A stretch of DNA of 64,000 nucleotides from Novosphingobium sp. (GTDB lineage: Bacteria > Pseudomonadota > Alphaproteobacteria > Sphingomonadales > Sphingomonadaceae): the NCBI RefSeq assembly GCF_039595395.1, contig NZ_JBCNLP010000006.1:501001-565000 (forward strand), in the 5' to 3' direction. Below the pieces are notes generated by a model. It had not been told where the DNA came from and did no database searches. It worked only from the letters and a program-made list of their open reading frames with translations. Below, piece after piece: positions 17,945-27,455 of the stretch (the first letter of the stretch is position 1; the number at the start of each line of letters is the position of its first letter). The translations under genes were made by a program, and so were the position numbers.

Positions 17945-18667
17945 AGCGGGGTAGGGCAAGGGCGCGAGGCTGCCGGTCGGCACGCACGCCCTTGGCCTCT
18001 GACGTGATCTGGAGCGTTGAATGCCTGCGGGCCGGAAAGCGGCTCGCAGGCATATTCGCAGCTGGACATAGAGACTGACGCTCACATGCAGGGCGGTGGA
18101 CGCGAGTTGAGCGAGCTGACCTGACCTGTGCGGTGGCGTTGGTGCTGATCCCACGTCCACCCGGTAGCTCTGACCGGCACGACCGATCCATAGGCGTTGC
18201 CACGTGACAGCCACGGCATCTTCGTAGGGCTATGCTAGGATCGTGGTTCCGATCGCGGGACGCCAGACTTTCGGCAGGACCATGGTGCGAGCGATGGTCC
18301 GCCGACAGTCGCCGAGCACGCAGGGCCCGCCAATCTCGGTGAGTGGGCCGGAAATCACGGCGCTGAAAGCCGGGCTGCATATTCCATGTGCGAGAGCTGA
18401 CGGAACGCGGGAGGGCAACTTCAGCCAATGCCTGAAACTGCCTCGCTCATGATTTCGTCGGAGGCTTATCCGAGGTGATGAACGCCGACACAAGCGACTT
18501 GATCGCATATAGGCAAAGGCCGGGGTGACTGCATCCGAGTCACTCCGGCCTTTCGTGTCGGCTATGGAACGAGGCGGGGATATCACGGCGGGGGGAAGCA
18601 CCGTGATGCCCCGGACCTCTTGCCTGCCGTCCCTGATTGGGCGATGGATGACGGGCAATCCTTCGGA
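17945..18667. other. Long intergenic region with no supported gene
   Basis: 723 bp between the esterase and wrbA. Several open frames exist on both strands but none has a recognisable domain or a ribosome site, and I do not call them. The only clear structure is the hairpin at 18515-18553. A partial, poorly matching copy of the regulon box near 18220-18235 was not accepted. Confidence 0.5.
18515..18553 (-). terminator. Strong hairpin downstream of wrbA
   Basis: An inverted repeat of about 16 bp per arm, with one mismatched (G-T) position and a 7-nt loop (GCATCCG). It starts AAAGGCCGGGGTGACT and ends with the complementary arm and TTT. It lies about 115 bp past the wrbA stop. The T tract is short on both strands, so termination may be bidirectional or modest. 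Confidence 0.6.
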
Positions 18668-19267
18668 TCAGCCGAAGAGCTTGATCGCCGTTTTGGCCAC
18701 CAGCTCGCCCTGATGGCGCGCACCTTCCAGTTCGATGGCACTGGGCTGGCGGCTGCCGTCGCCGCCCGCGATGGTGGTGGCGCCATAGGGCGACCCTCCG
18801 GTGATTTCCTCCAGCGTCATCTGGCCCTGGTGGCTGTAGGGCAGGCCCACGATGGTCATGCCGAAATGCAGCAGATTGGTGATGATCGAGAAGAGCGTCA
18901 CTTCCTGACCTCCATGCTGCGTGCCGGTGGAAGTGAAGGCCGCGCCCACCTTGCCGTTCAGCGCGCCGCGCATCCACAGGCCTCCGGCCTGATCGAGGAA
19001 GGCCGCCATCTGCGAGGACATGCGGCCAAAACGCGTGCCAGTGCCCACGATGATGGCGTCATAATCAGCCAGTTCGGCGATCGTGGCGACAGGGGCGCCC
19101 TGCTCCAGCTTGAAATGGGCGCCCTTGGCGATCTCCTCGGGAACGGTTTCGGGCACGCGCTTGATGTCGACCTGTGCGCCTGCCTCGCGGGCGCCTTGGG
19201 CGATGGCCCCGGCCATCGTCTCGATATGGCCGTAGCTTGAATAATAGAGCACCAGAACTTTTGCCAT
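18668..19267 (-). CDS. wrbA: NAD(P)H:quinone oxidoreductase, WrbA family
   Basis: This 199-residue flavodoxin-fold protein starts MAKVLVLYYSSYGHIETMA, the FMN-phosphate loop of WrbA. It also has GTGTRFGRMSSQMAAFLDQ and STGTQHGGQE, both hallmarks of the family. WrbA tetramers carry out two-electron reduction of quinones, avoiding semiquinone radicals. Length and motifs are standard. Regulon box G, with a good -10 hexamer, lies about 85 bp upstream. This ties quinone reduction directly to the island's shared regulation. Confidence 0.93.
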   Translation of the reverse strand: MAKVLVLYYSSYGHIETMAGAIAQGAREAGAQVDIKRVPETVPEEIAKGAHFKLEQGAPVATIAELADYDAIIVGTGTRFGRMSSQMAAFLDQAGGLWMRGALNGKVGAAFTSTGTQHGGQEVTLFSIITNLLHFGMTIVGLPYSHQGQMTLEEITGGSPYGATTIAGGDGSRQPSAIELEGARHQGELVAKTAIKLFG

Positions 19268-19324
19268 GGGATCATCCTTTCAAGAAAATCTCGCCCCTTG
19301 ATGGCAGAGCGGGCGGGACACGCC

Positions 19325-19362
19325 ATTCTACCACCAGCTGAGACGATCATGCGCAGGTATGA
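19325..19362 (-). promoter_or_regulatory. Regulon box G with -10 hexamer (wrbA promoter)
   Basis: The box 19347-19362 reads TCATGC-GCAG-GTATGA. On the minus strand TAGAAT (19325-19330) begins exactly 16 bp after it. Transcription would start roughly 50 bp before the wrbA ATG. The rest of the gap, 19363-19713, has no supported gene. Confidence 0.65.
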
Positions 19363-19713
19363 TGGACTTGGCATTGTCGATGCCGGATCAGGCCGGGGCG
19401 TCGCGCTCCCGATTTTTTAGAGTATGTTTGGAAATCCGGCTGGTGCCGCGCTGGATATGCGCTTTCGCGCATGTTCCAAACGGGCTCTTGGCTGTCGCAT
19501 CGTTTTCGCGAAAAACCGGGCCCCACCTTGTCGCACGATGCTTCAGCCCCCTCGATCGGGGGAGTGGATGGCCCACCCGGACTGGGAATTGTCCCGATTT
19601 AGCATCTCCCATAGGATTCTGAACGCGGCGCCCACCCCCAGCGCGCCGCGTTCAGGGCTCGCGGCATATGTGTTTGATCTCGCAGACGATCCGTTGTCGG
19701 GCATCGGCCTGTC

Positions 19714-21291
19714 ATGGCTGAACCCTTTCTGCTGCCCTTGCGGCATGCGCCGGCGATTTCCCCTGCCGATGCCGTGCCGGTGCTGATTTCCTATTTCGAT
19801 GCCAATCACATCTGCCGCTTTGCCAATGAGCATCATAATCAATGGTATGGACGCAGCCCCGCAGAACTGGTGGGCCTGCATATGCGCGATTTTCTGGGCG
19901 AGGCCGCCTATCAGACCCGGCTGCCCTATCTCGATGTGGTGGCGCAGGGTGAATGCGTCTCGCTGGAAGCCGAGGTGCCGCATTGGAGCGGCGTGTGGCG
20001 CGATGCCGCGATCCGCTACATTCCGCTGATGGGCGCGCGTGGCTTCGAGGGCTTTCATACGCTGGTCTTCGATCTCTCGCGAGAGCAACACCGCTTCCAC
20101 AGCATCTTCGATGGCACGGCGGTGGGTTTCTGGGAGATCGACCTCACCCCTGTCCGGGCCTTTGTGGCCGATCTGGAAGGGCGCGTGCCCGACCTTAAGG
20201 CGCTGATCGCCAATGACCTTGGGTTGGTGCGCCGGGTGCTTGATGTCACCCCGGTGCTGGCGATGAATGAAAAGGCCTCGCAGGTGCTGGGCGTCGATCC
20301 GCGCGAGGCGGCTGGCCGCATGATGGGCTGGTGGTGCCCCGATGCGAGCCTTGAGGTGTGGAACGAGGTGTTCCTGGGCTATCTGGCAGGCAAGGCGGCC
20401 TTCGAGGGTGAAACGCTGATGCGGCGCGAGGATGGCTCGCTGTTCAATGTGCTGATCAGCGCGGCCTACCCCAAGAACCGCGAGGAGCATGTCATCGTCG
20501 TGGTCGGGCTGGTCGACATCAGCGAGCGTGTGGCGCGCGAACAGGCGCTGGCCAAGGCGCAGCACGATCTGGCCCATGCCGCCCGCGTCTCGATGCTGGG
20601 CGAGATGGTCGCCTCGATCACCCATGAGGTCAACCAGCCGCTGGCCGCCGTAGTGACCAGCGGCCATGCGGCTTTGCGTTGGCTGGCGCGCGGCGAGCCC
20701 GATGTGGCCGAGGCGCGGCTGGCGATCCGCCAACTGATCGGCGAGGCCGAGCGCGCCGCCCATATCATCCACCGCACAAGGCAGATGGCCTTCAAGGACA
20801 CCGGCGAGGCGAAGGCCTTCGATCTTCCCGCCATGCTTCGCGAGGCTGTCGAGATCACGCGCAGTCAGGTCAAGGGGCTGGGGGCGACGCTGGCTCTGGA
20901 CATTGGCGGGGCGGCTGGCGAGATGATGGGTGACCGTATCCAGTTGCAGCAGGTGGTGATCAATCTGATCGTCAATGCGGCGCAGGCCATGGCGGAGATG
21001 CCGGAAGGCGCCCGCCAGATCGTCCTGCATGCGCAATGCGGGGAGGCATCGGTGTCGATCAGGGTCGAGGATGAGGGGCCCGGCTTCGGCAAGATCGCTC
21101 CGGACAGGGTGTTCGAGGCCTTTTTCACCACCAAGCAGGGCGGCATGGGCATGGGGCTCTCGGTCTCGAAGAGCATCGTGGAGAGCCATGGTGGAACGAT
21201 TGAGGCACGGCCCCGCCCTCAAGGCGGCACAATCTTTCAGGTCAGCCTGCCTCTTGTATCATCGCTGTCCGAAATCGCACCGCCGCCATGA
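19714..21291 (+). CDS. PAS-domain sensor histidine kinase, FixL-like (HK2, paralogue of HK1)
   Basis: This 525-residue cytosolic kinase is collinear with HK1 at 10827-12362. Both share DANHICRFANEHH / DADHICRFANEHH in PAS1, the FEGETLMRR-DGSL block in PAS2 and DISERVAREQALA / DISERVAREEALA before the H box. The phospho-His is near residue 304 (SITHEVNQPLAAV); N box INLIVNAAQAM and G box GMGMGLSV follow. It stands alone on the plus strand and converges on the NarL regulator at 21435. The duplication suggests two sensors with related ligands feeding the same set of regulators. Confidence 0.92.
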   Translation: MAEPFLLPLRHAPAISPADAVPVLISYFDANHICRFANEHHNQWYGRSPAELVGLHMRDFLGEAAYQTRLPYLDVVAQGECVSLEAEVPHWSGVWRDAAIRYIPLMGARGFEGFHTLVFDLSREQHRFHSIFDGTAVGFWEIDLTPVRAFVADLEGRVPDLKALIANDLGLVRRVLDVTPVLAMNEKASQVLGVDPREAAGRMMGWWCPDASLEVWNEVFLGYLAGKAAFEGETLMRREDGSLFNVLISAAYPKNREEHVIVVVGLVDISERVAREQALAKAQHDLAHAARVSMLGEMVASITHEVNQPLAAVVTSGHAALRWLARGEPDVAEARLAIRQLIGEAERAAHIIHRTRQMAFKDTGEAKAFDLPAMLREAVEITRSQVKGLGATLALDIGGAAGEMMGDRIQLQQVVINLIVNAAQAMAEMPEGARQIVLHAQCGEASVSIRVEDEGPGFGKIAPDRVFEAFFTTKQGGMGMGLSVSKSIVESHGGTIEARPRPQGGTIFQVSLPLVSSLSEIAPPP

Positions 21292-21434
21292 TGGTCAGGC
21301 GATATAGGCCCGGATCACCGGTGGCACGCCGTCGCGAGCTGGCACAGCATGCCATTGCCAATCCGGGATGAGTGTGGGATGCGTCGCCGCAAGGTGCCGC
21401 AAATCCGGCTTCCGGCGGATTTCCAAACAGTCTC

Positions 21435-22064
21435 TCAGATTTCGATGATGCCACGGCGGATCGCTTCGGTGACGGCATGGGTGCGGTCGGAGACGCGCAG
21501 CTTGGTAAAGACGCTCTTGAGATGGGTCTTGACGGTCTCTTCCGAAATGCCGAGCCGGTTGGCGACTGCCCGGTTCGAATTGCCGATCGCGATCAGGCGC
21601 AGCACTTCGCTTTCTCGTTCGCCCAGCGGCAGATCCTGGGCGGGAAAGGCGAGGCGTGCCGCCAGATCGGGATCGACATGGCGCGCGCCGCCATGAATGA
21701 CGCGGATCACCTCGATCATGTCCTTGCGGAGGCTGTTCTTGAGCAGATAGCCGCTGGCCCCGGCCTTGAGTGCGCGGGCCGCCTGTGCTTCCCCGGCATA
21801 GGTGGTGAGCACGAGGATTCTGGCGAGCGGATCCTCGGCACGGATCGAGGCGATTGCCTGCGTGCCATTGGCACCGGGCATCTGAATGTCCATCAGGGTG
21901 ACATCGGGACGCAGCGCAAGGAACTGGGTGATGGCCTCATGCCCATCGCCCGCTTCGCCCACCAGCACCATATCGGGCTCATCCTCGAGCAGGGACGCTA
22001 TGCCCTCGCGCAGGACCGGGTGATCATCGACGACCAGTATACGGATCATGTCGTCGCTATCCAT
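21435..22064 (-). CDS. NarL-family response regulator (RR3)
   Basis: The product has about 209 residues. The receiver has VVDDHPVLREGIASLL, phospho-Asp about residue 59 (TLMDIQMPG), and Thr and Lys in LTTYAG and LLKNSL. A LuxR-type HTH occupies the last 60 residues (LGERESEVLRLIAIGNSNRA, then SEETVKTHLKS). Three in-frame ATGs are possible (22082, 22064, 22049); none has a strong ribosome site. It lies downstream of the propeller kinase HK4 on the same strand, a normal HisKA_3/NarL pair. Box H precedes it, suggesting self-regulation. RR4 near 28 kb is a paralogue. Confidence 0.9.
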   Translation of the reverse strand: MDSDDMIRILVVDDHPVLREGIASLLEDEPDMVLVGEAGDGHEAITQFLALRPDVTLMDIQMPGANGTQAIASIRAEDPLARILVLTTYAGEAQAARALKAGASGYLLKNSLRKDMIEVIRVIHGGARHVDPDLAARLAFPAQDLPLGERESEVLRLIAIGNSNRAVANRLGISEETVKTHLKSVFTKLRVSDRTHAVTEAIRRGIIEI

Positions 22065-22246
22065 AAGCGCGGGCCGCCACATGATGATGGATGATGCTCA
22101 TACTGTCCCCGATTGCGCAGTCCCGCGTGAGATCAGGCCATGCCGTAAAGCGGCTTGTGCCAGCAAGTTGCATCGTCATGAAAACCTTTCCCTCCCTCCT
22201 TCGGGGGAGGCTTTGCTCCATGCGTCAGGATCGGCGGTATCGCCAG

Positions 22247-22262
22247 TCATACGCGCGCATGA
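22247..22262 (-). promoter_or_regulatory. Regulon box H (TCATAC-GCGC-GCATGA)
   Basis: It lies about 185 bp before RR3. The 25 bp 22241-22265 are identical to 28556-28580 at box J at 23 positions, so the two NarL-type regulator genes share an extended control sequence. The gap 22065-22370 contains nothing else that I can support. Confidence 0.65.
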
Positions 22263-22370
22263 TTGCCCATGCCTGCGGACATAGGGATCGCCGCCCTGAG
22301 TCTCCCTTCATATTAACGAGCGTGGGTTCCGCAAGCAGCTTTCGCATTGTGAACGCTCTGGCTCTGCGCG

Positions 22371-25300
22371 TTACCGGCCAAGCCAACGGGGAAGGACGTG
22401 CCTGGGTTTGAAGGCGACTATAGCCGGTATGACAAACGTGATCTCCGTGCCTCTTTCCCCAGAGCTGGCGATCTCCAGCTTGGCAGAGAGGCGCTTTGCC
22501 CGTTCGCTCATGCCCAACAGGCCGAAATGACCGGCGCGCTGCCCGGCGGCCAGCACATCTTCCGGAATGCCGCCGCCATTGTCGGACACCGAAATCCTGA
22601 GCCCCCTGCGGCCGACATGGGCCGCAATCATGACCTCGGTCGCATCGGAATGGCGCAGCACATTGGTTAAAGCCTCGCCGATGATGCGTTCCACTTCCTC
22701 GCCCACCTCGGCGTTGAGCGGCACCATCGGGCCGGTCACCTGCAAGCGGGTCTTGATGTCGGGGGCCTGCGCGAAACGCGTGACCATCCGGGCGAGCAGG
22801 TGATCGAGATCAGGATCATCGTCCCACAGGCGCAGACCCTGGACAGTGCGCCGCGTTTCCTCAAGCACATCCTCCGCCTGCTCCAGCGAGGCGTCGAGTT
22901 CGGTGAAGGCAGGCGAACCGGGCTCCATCTTCTTGCGCGCACGTTCCACACGGAAGATCAGCGCCTGCACCGATTGCAGCAGCGTATCATGCAGGTCCCG
23001 CGCGATCCGCTCCCGCTCCCGCGTGCGTTCCTCCAGCCGCTTGCGAAGCGTTTCCACCGCATAGCCAAGCCTGACACGGTAGATCAGAGCCATCAACGCC
23101 ATCGCGGCGATCGCGCCGATCACCTTGGGCCACAGCGTTTGCAGGAATGTGGGCGGAACGGTGAAGTTGATCGCCACGGTCTCGGGATTCCAGCGGCCGC
23201 TTGCATCGCGGGCCTGCAGTTCAAACCGGTAGCTGCCGTTGTCCAGCGCGGTATAGGCTGCCTGACGGCCCGATCCGGCATCGGTCCAGCCCTGCTCCGA
23301 TCCTCCCGTCAAGCGATAACGGAAACGGATCTGCGGCGCCTCCGCGATGCTGTCCGAGGTGTATTCGATGTTGATGTCGGGATGGCCTTTGGCCAGCGTC
23401 AGCATCCGGGAGGCGGGAAGCGCCTGCCCATTGGATGTGATCAGGCGGATGATGGGGCGCGGCGCCACGGGCGGCGGGCCGTGTTGGGTGACGTCGCGTT
23501 GGGCCACCCCCTGGGCGGTGAAGAACCACAGACGCCCTGATGCTGCTGGCAAAATGGTGTTCGCGCAGCAGTTCAGCTGGGAATAGAAAGGCATCTCGGT
23601 CACGGCGTCGAGGCTGCGTGCCACAGAATGACCCCGTGGCTGCGAAAACAGCTGCGACCATGCCGGGCCCGACAGATGGGTGATCCCCCGGCTGCCGCTG
23701 ATCCAGACACCGCCGATGCGATCCCGCGCGATCCCGGAGACCAGGCTGAATTGCGGATAATCGCGCGCGGTCAATGCGTGGAAGCGCTGCCCATCGAAGA
23801 CGGCAATGCCAAGCTCTCCGCCCAGCAGCATGCCGTCATCAAGTACCTGCGCCGATTGTACAAAGCCGATGTCGAGGCCGCTCTCGGCACCAAAGCGGCG
23901 CAGGGTTCCATTGGTAAACAGCGCCAGCCCGTGGTGGTCCAGCCCGAGCCAGAGCCGGTCCTGCCGGTCGAGCACCATCACTCTGGGCGATGCGGCGCCG
24001 ATCGCCTCCTGAGCGATCACCTGTGTCCAACGCCCCGCCTGCAGGCGGAAGATGCCATCCTGCCGGGTGAGGATCCAGATGCGCCCGGCCCGGTCGATCT
24101 GGCAATCCATCAGCATCGGCCCCTTCAGGCCGGCAGGGATGGCGATCTGCTTGAGCCTGCCATTGACGATCTGTGACAGGCCGAAATCGCCACCCGCGTA
24201 CATCTGCTCCGCGCCGCCGGTGCAGATTCCGCGCACCGTGCCTGGTGCCTTGAGGGTCTTTTGAAGGCGCTCATCGCGCGTGTAGAGCCCGATCGTGTCG
24301 TCATCCGCGATGGCCAATGTGCCGCTCGCCGATTGTGCCGCGCGAAAGCCGGTTCTCGGCACGCCGGAGATTTCGTCCCGGCGACCGTAACTCACCGGCG
24401 AGAAGCGATCGATGCCAAGGCGTGAACCGGCCCAAACCACGCCATGGCGGTCCTCGAACAAGGCGCCGACGAGATCCGAGGTTAGTCCGCCCTTCTCGCG
24501 GTAGCGGGTGGTGATATCACGCTCGGTCACCGGACTTCCTGTGCGGACGGTCTCGGGATGGGCCAGACGCATCAGGCCGGGCTGACGTTGCAGCGCCATC
24601 CACAAGCCGCCCGAACGGTCGAACAGCAGTCGGCGCGCGACAAGGCCATGAAAGGCGGACGGTGGCGGCAGGGCGACAGGCAGAGTGCCGGGCTGAGGCG
24701 CAATGGGGCGCGTGCCATGGGCCTCGTCAGACAACCAGAGCCGCCCGTCCGGGCCTTGGGCCAGTGTCCACGCTTCCCTCACGGGCACGGTGGTGCGCTC
24801 GACGGTCAGCTTGCCGGGGCGGATGAACAGCAGGGCCGATTGCGTGGCGATCCACAGGGTGCCGTCCCTGGCCACCAGCATCACATAGAGGGGGCCGTCC
24901 TGAGCCTTGAGCCCACCCTGAAGGGCATGCCAGCGCGTTCCGTCAAACCACGAGAGGCCCTTGACCGAAATGGCCCAGATCCGGCCCTGATGATCCTCGG
25001 CAAAGCCCTTGATCGGCCCTGTGGGAAGGCCCTCCTCAAAGGAGCGGACCCGCCCGTCGACAACCATCGATGCCCCGCCGCTGTAATAGCCGAAAAAGAC
25101 GCGGCCCCGGCTGTCGATAAACATCGAATAGGTCAGATCGCTGCGAAGCCGGTCTGAGCCCGCAGGTTGAAACCGCTGGAACTGCAGGCCATCGAAGAGA
25201 AACAGGCCATTGGTGCTCGCCAGCCACAGGTCGCCATTGGGCCCTTGGGCAATCGTTCCGACATCGGGCGGGGAGCCGTTATCAGAAGAATAGGCGAAAT

Positions 25301-25442
25301 GCTTGAAGCTGGCCGCCAGGCGGGGCGTGTCCGGAACGGGTTTTTGCGCCAGCGCGCCGTATGGCATCGCCAGCAGCAAGAGCGCGAGCAGGGATGCGAT
25401 CAGCAAGCCTGCCCACTGATCTGATCGTCGAAGCAAGATCAT
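22371..25442 (-). CDS. Beta-propeller hybrid-type sensor kinase (Reg_prop / Y_Y_Y / HisKA_3) (HK4)
   Basis: The product has about 1023 residues. A signal or anchor (MILLRRSDQWAGLLIASLLA) precedes a large periplasmic seven-bladed-propeller-like region with repeated WLAS/WIAT/WLSDEA/VWAGS strands. A Y_Y_Y-type domain (RFRYRLTGGSEQGW, then YRFELQARD), a transmembrane helix, the HisKA_3 motif ARDLHDTLLQSVQAL with phospho-His about 818, and an HATPase with VSDNGGGIP follow. It should sense a periplasmic ligand and phosphorylate a NarL-type regulator, most likely RR3. An ATG 30 bp further upstream is less suited to the signal peptide. The start region faces box I. Confidence 0.9.
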   Translation of the reverse strand: MILLRRSDQWAGLLIASLLALLLLAMPYGALAQKPVPDTPRLAASFKHFAYSSDNGSPPDVGTIAQGPNGDLWLASTNGLFLFDGLQFQRFQPAGSDRLRSDLTYSMFIDSRGRVFFGYYSGGASMVVDGRVRSFEEGLPTGPIKGFAEDHQGRIWAISVKGLSWFDGTRWHALQGGLKAQDGPLYVMLVARDGTLWIATQSALLFIRPGKLTVERTTVPVREAWTLAQGPDGRLWLSDEAHGTRPIAPQPGTLPVALPPPSAFHGLVARRLLFDRSGGLWMALQRQPGLMRLAHPETVRTGSPVTERDITTRYREKGGLTSDLVGALFEDRHGVVWAGSRLGIDRFSPVSYGRRDEISGVPRTGFRAAQSASGTLAIADDDTIGLYTRDERLQKTLKAPGTVRGICTGGAEQMYAGGDFGLSQIVNGRLKQIAIPAGLKGPMLMDCQIDRAGRIWILTRQDGIFRLQAGRWTQVIAQEAIGAASPRVMVLDRQDRLWLGLDHHGLALFTNGTLRRFGAESGLDIGFVQSAQVLDDGMLLGGELGIAVFDGQRFHALTARDYPQFSLVSGIARDRIGGVWISGSRGITHLSGPAWSQLFSQPRGHSVARSLDAVTEMPFYSQLNCCANTILPAASGRLWFFTAQGVAQRDVTQHGPPPVAPRPIIRLITSNGQALPASRMLTLAKGHPDINIEYTSDSIAEAPQIRFRYRLTGGSEQGWTDAGSGRQAAYTALDNGSYRFELQARDASGRWNPETVAINFTVPPTFLQTLWPKVIGAIAAMALMALIYRVRLGYAVETLRKRLEERTRERERIARDLHDTLLQSVQALIFRVERARKKMEPGSPAFTELDASLEQAEDVLEETRRTVQGLRLWDDDPDLDHLLARMVTRFAQAPDIKTRLQVTGPMVPLNAEVGEEVERIIGEALTNVLRHSDATEVMIAAHVGRRGLRISVSDNGGGIPEDVLAAGQRAGHFGLLGMSERAKRLSAKLEIASSGERGTEITFVIPAIVAFKPRHVLPRWLGR

Positions 25443-25578
25443 GGTTTTTGAATGGCCCCGTCCGGGATGCATCGATTGCGTGATGCCGGTTCAGGCACCC
25501 TTTTTGCGAAACAGGCAAAGCATCGTCAACCAGACCTCCGTATCGATCGCCGGGTGCGAACGGATTTTCTGGCGCGAA

Positions 25579-25616
25579 CCACACCGGCGTATGAACGGTC
25601 CGCGCCAAGATATGAT
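25579..25616 (+). promoter_or_regulatory. Regulon box I with -10 hexamer (doxX promoter)
   Basis: The box 25579-25594 reads CCACAC-CGGC-GTATGA. TATGAT at 25611-25616, a near-ideal -10, begins exactly 16 bp after it. It points to the DoxX gene at 25712, and lies about 140 bp from the divergent HK4 start. Confidence 0.65.
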
Positions 25617-25711
25617 GGGGTCATCTGCGCGTCTGATCTGATCACGGTCGCTTTGTCGCTAGAGATGCAGCAACGGCAGCCTGTGACGCGCCGTCTGCAA
25701 GGAGATCGACC

Positions 25712-26149
25712 ATGAACGCTCACACACTCGCTTATGGCAAAGCCACGGCAGCAGCACCGGGCGGCGCGCTCATCTCCGTGGTGCCCGCGCTGGGCCGCGC
25801 GATGATCAGCGCGATCTTTCTGCTGTCGGGCGCTGCCAAGCTTGCCGCGTCGGGCACGACCATCGCCTTCATCCGCGCTTCGGGCGTTCCGCTGGCAGAG
25901 GTGGCCTATGGCCTTTCCACTGGTCTGGAGGTTCTGGGCGGGCTTGCGCTGCTGCTGGGCCTTCGGACCCGTTGGATCGCCGCGATCTTCTTCCTCTATG
26001 CGCTGGCGACGGCCATCCTCTTCCATGCCAATCTGGACGATCAGAACCAGTTTCTCAATTTCTTCAAGAACATCGCCATGGCAGGCGGGCTGCTTCATGT
26101 CGTCGCTCTGGGCGGTGGCCGTCTCAGCCTCGATGCGCGTCAGGCGTGA
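25712..26149 (+). CDS. DoxX family membrane protein
   Basis: This 145-residue inner-membrane protein has four hydrophobic helices and the DoxX pattern: GRAMISAIFLLSGAAKLAAS, then GLEVLGGLALLLGLRTRWIA and LFHANLDDQNQFLNFFKNIA. DoxX-like proteins are linked to quinone handling and oxidative stress in other bacteria. AAGGAG lies upstream of the ATG. A LysR gene follows after 54 bp. Its promoter is the clearest of the regulon: box I plus TATGAT. Confidence 0.88.
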   Translation: MNAHTLAYGKATAAAPGGALISVVPALGRAMISAIFLLSGAAKLAASGTTIAFIRASGVPLAEVAYGLSTGLEVLGGLALLLGLRTRWIAAIFFLYALATAILFHANLDDQNQFLNFFKNIAMAGGLLHVVALGGGRLSLDARQA

Positions 26150-26203
26150 TGCGGCGTATCGATCCTTCCGCAAGGGCAAAGCCCAAACCGTCTGGAGGGC
26201 AGG

Positions 26204-27187
26204 ATGCTGGGTGATCTGAATGAACTCAAGACCTTCCGGGCCATTCTGGGCACGGGCAGCCTGACCTCCGCCGCCCGTGAGCTGGGGGCCAGCCTGGCGG
26301 TGGTCAGCAAGCGGCTGCGCGCGCTGGAGCGCCGGACCGGTGTGCGGCTGATCAACCGCACCACGCGCGCTCTGTCGCCCACCGAGGCGGGGGCGCGGTT
26401 GCTCCGGGGTGTCGAGCAGGCGCTCGATGCCCTGGCCTCCGCCGAGGACTATCTAGCCCGTGGCCGCAGTGAGCCATCCGGAACGCTGCGCGTCAGCGCG
26501 CCGGTTGCCTTGGGGCGGCGGCATATCGCCCCCATTCTCGGCGCGCTGACCGGGCGTTATCCGGGCCTGTCGATCTCGCTCGCACTGGAGGATCGCTTCG
26601 TCGATCTGGTGGGGGAAGGGCTGGATCTGGCCATCCGGATCGGCGGGCTGGGAGACAGCTCGGCGATGATGCGCAAGCTGGCGGACAGCCGGCGCATTCT
26701 GGTCGCCTCGCCGGCCTATCTGGCCGCGCAGGGGCGTCCCAAAAGACCGGGCGATCTGGAGAGCCACAAGCTGCTCTGCAACGGGCATGAGGCCTGGACT
26801 CTCGTGGATGGACAAGGCAAGCGCGAACTGATCGACCGACCCGGGCGGCTGCGGGCCAACAATGGCGAAACGCTGGCGGATTGGGCGATTGCCGGGCTCG
26901 GCATCGCCTTTGCCTCGGATTTCGATGTCGCCCATTTGCTGGCGGTTGGCCGGCTTGAGCGGATCCTGCCCGACTGGAGCGGCCCCTCCACGCCGGTGAC
27001 GGCGCTGTATCCTTCAGGCGATTACCTGCCGCTCAAGGTGCGTGTGGCGCTCGATGCTCTCACCAGCCGGTTGATTTCACCATTGGCGGGCATCACCCGC
27101 AGTCTGCATGGCGATGTCCCCGCCGAAGAGGTGATGCATGATCCGCAGGTTGACGCCAAGGAGCCGGAATCACCGCAAGCGCTGTGA
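26204..27187 (+). CDS. LysR-family transcriptional regulator
   Basis: This 327-residue regulator has an N-terminal winged HTH (LNELKTFRAILGTGSLTSAA, then LAVVSKRLRALERRTGVRL) and a substrate-binding domain starting around residue 90 (GTLRVSAPVALGRRHIAPIL). It is of the CrgA/DsdC-like type. It directly follows doxX and may be transcribed with it. Its C-terminal 25 residues beyond the fold are charged and unremarkable. Effector and targets unknown. Confidence 0.9.
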   Translation: MLGDLNELKTFRAILGTGSLTSAARELGASLAVVSKRLRALERRTGVRLINRTTRALSPTEAGARLLRGVEQALDALASAEDYLARGRSEPSGTLRVSAPVALGRRHIAPILGALTGRYPGLSISLALEDRFVDLVGEGLDLAIRIGGLGDSSAMMRKLADSRRILVASPAYLAAQGRPKRPGDLESHKLLCNGHEAWTLVDGQGKRELIDRPGRLRANNGETLADWAIAGLGIAFASDFDVAHLLAVGRLERILPDWSGPSTPVTALYPSGDYLPLKVRVALDALTSRLISPLAGITRSLHGDVPAEEVMHDPQVDAKEPESPQAL

Positions 27188-27206
27188 CCCCGGCCCAAAG
27201 CCCATG

Positions 27207-27455
27207 TCAGCGTCGTTGGTTGCTCCTTTGCAGGGCGGCGGTATCCACTGAATTCTCCTGAGCTCCGTCGATGGCGCTCCATTCGGCCTTGGTATGGCAG
27301 ATGCGCTTGGCGACGATCGAGCTGGTGTCTTCCTCGGCGCGGCAGATCCGCTTTTCCTTCACCGGCTTGGCAGGGGCCGCGTCCGATGGGGCGGTTTGTG
27401 CCTGAACCGCCGTCCCCGCCAGCAACGCCAGAGCGGCGATCAATCCGTATTTCAT
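27207..27455 (-). CDS. Small secreted protein of unknown function
   Basis: This 82-residue protein has a clear signal peptide (MKYGLIAALALLAGTAVQAQ, cleavage after AQA or VQA). The mature part is charged, has two cysteines in similar settings (KRICRAEE and KRICHTKAEW) and ends QRSNQRR. The spaced ICR/ICH motif is familiar from small hypothetical proteins of sphingomonads, but I know of no function. It converges on the LysR gene with a 19-bp gap. Confidence 0.75.
   Translation of the reverse strand: MKYGLIAALALLAGTAVQAQTAPSDAAPAKPVKEKRICRAEEDTSSIVAKRICHTKAEWSAIDGAQENSVDTAALQRSNQRR

Noticed and set aside
18220..18236. Sequence resembling the regulon box (TTCGTAGGGCTATGC)
   Set aside because: The half-sites do not align with 4-bp spacing and no start codon follows at the usual distance.
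18230..18658. 142-residue open frame on the minus strand in the esterase-wrbA gap
   Set aside because: No ribosome site, no domain, composition unlike the neighbouring genes, and it runs through the hairpin at 18515-18553.
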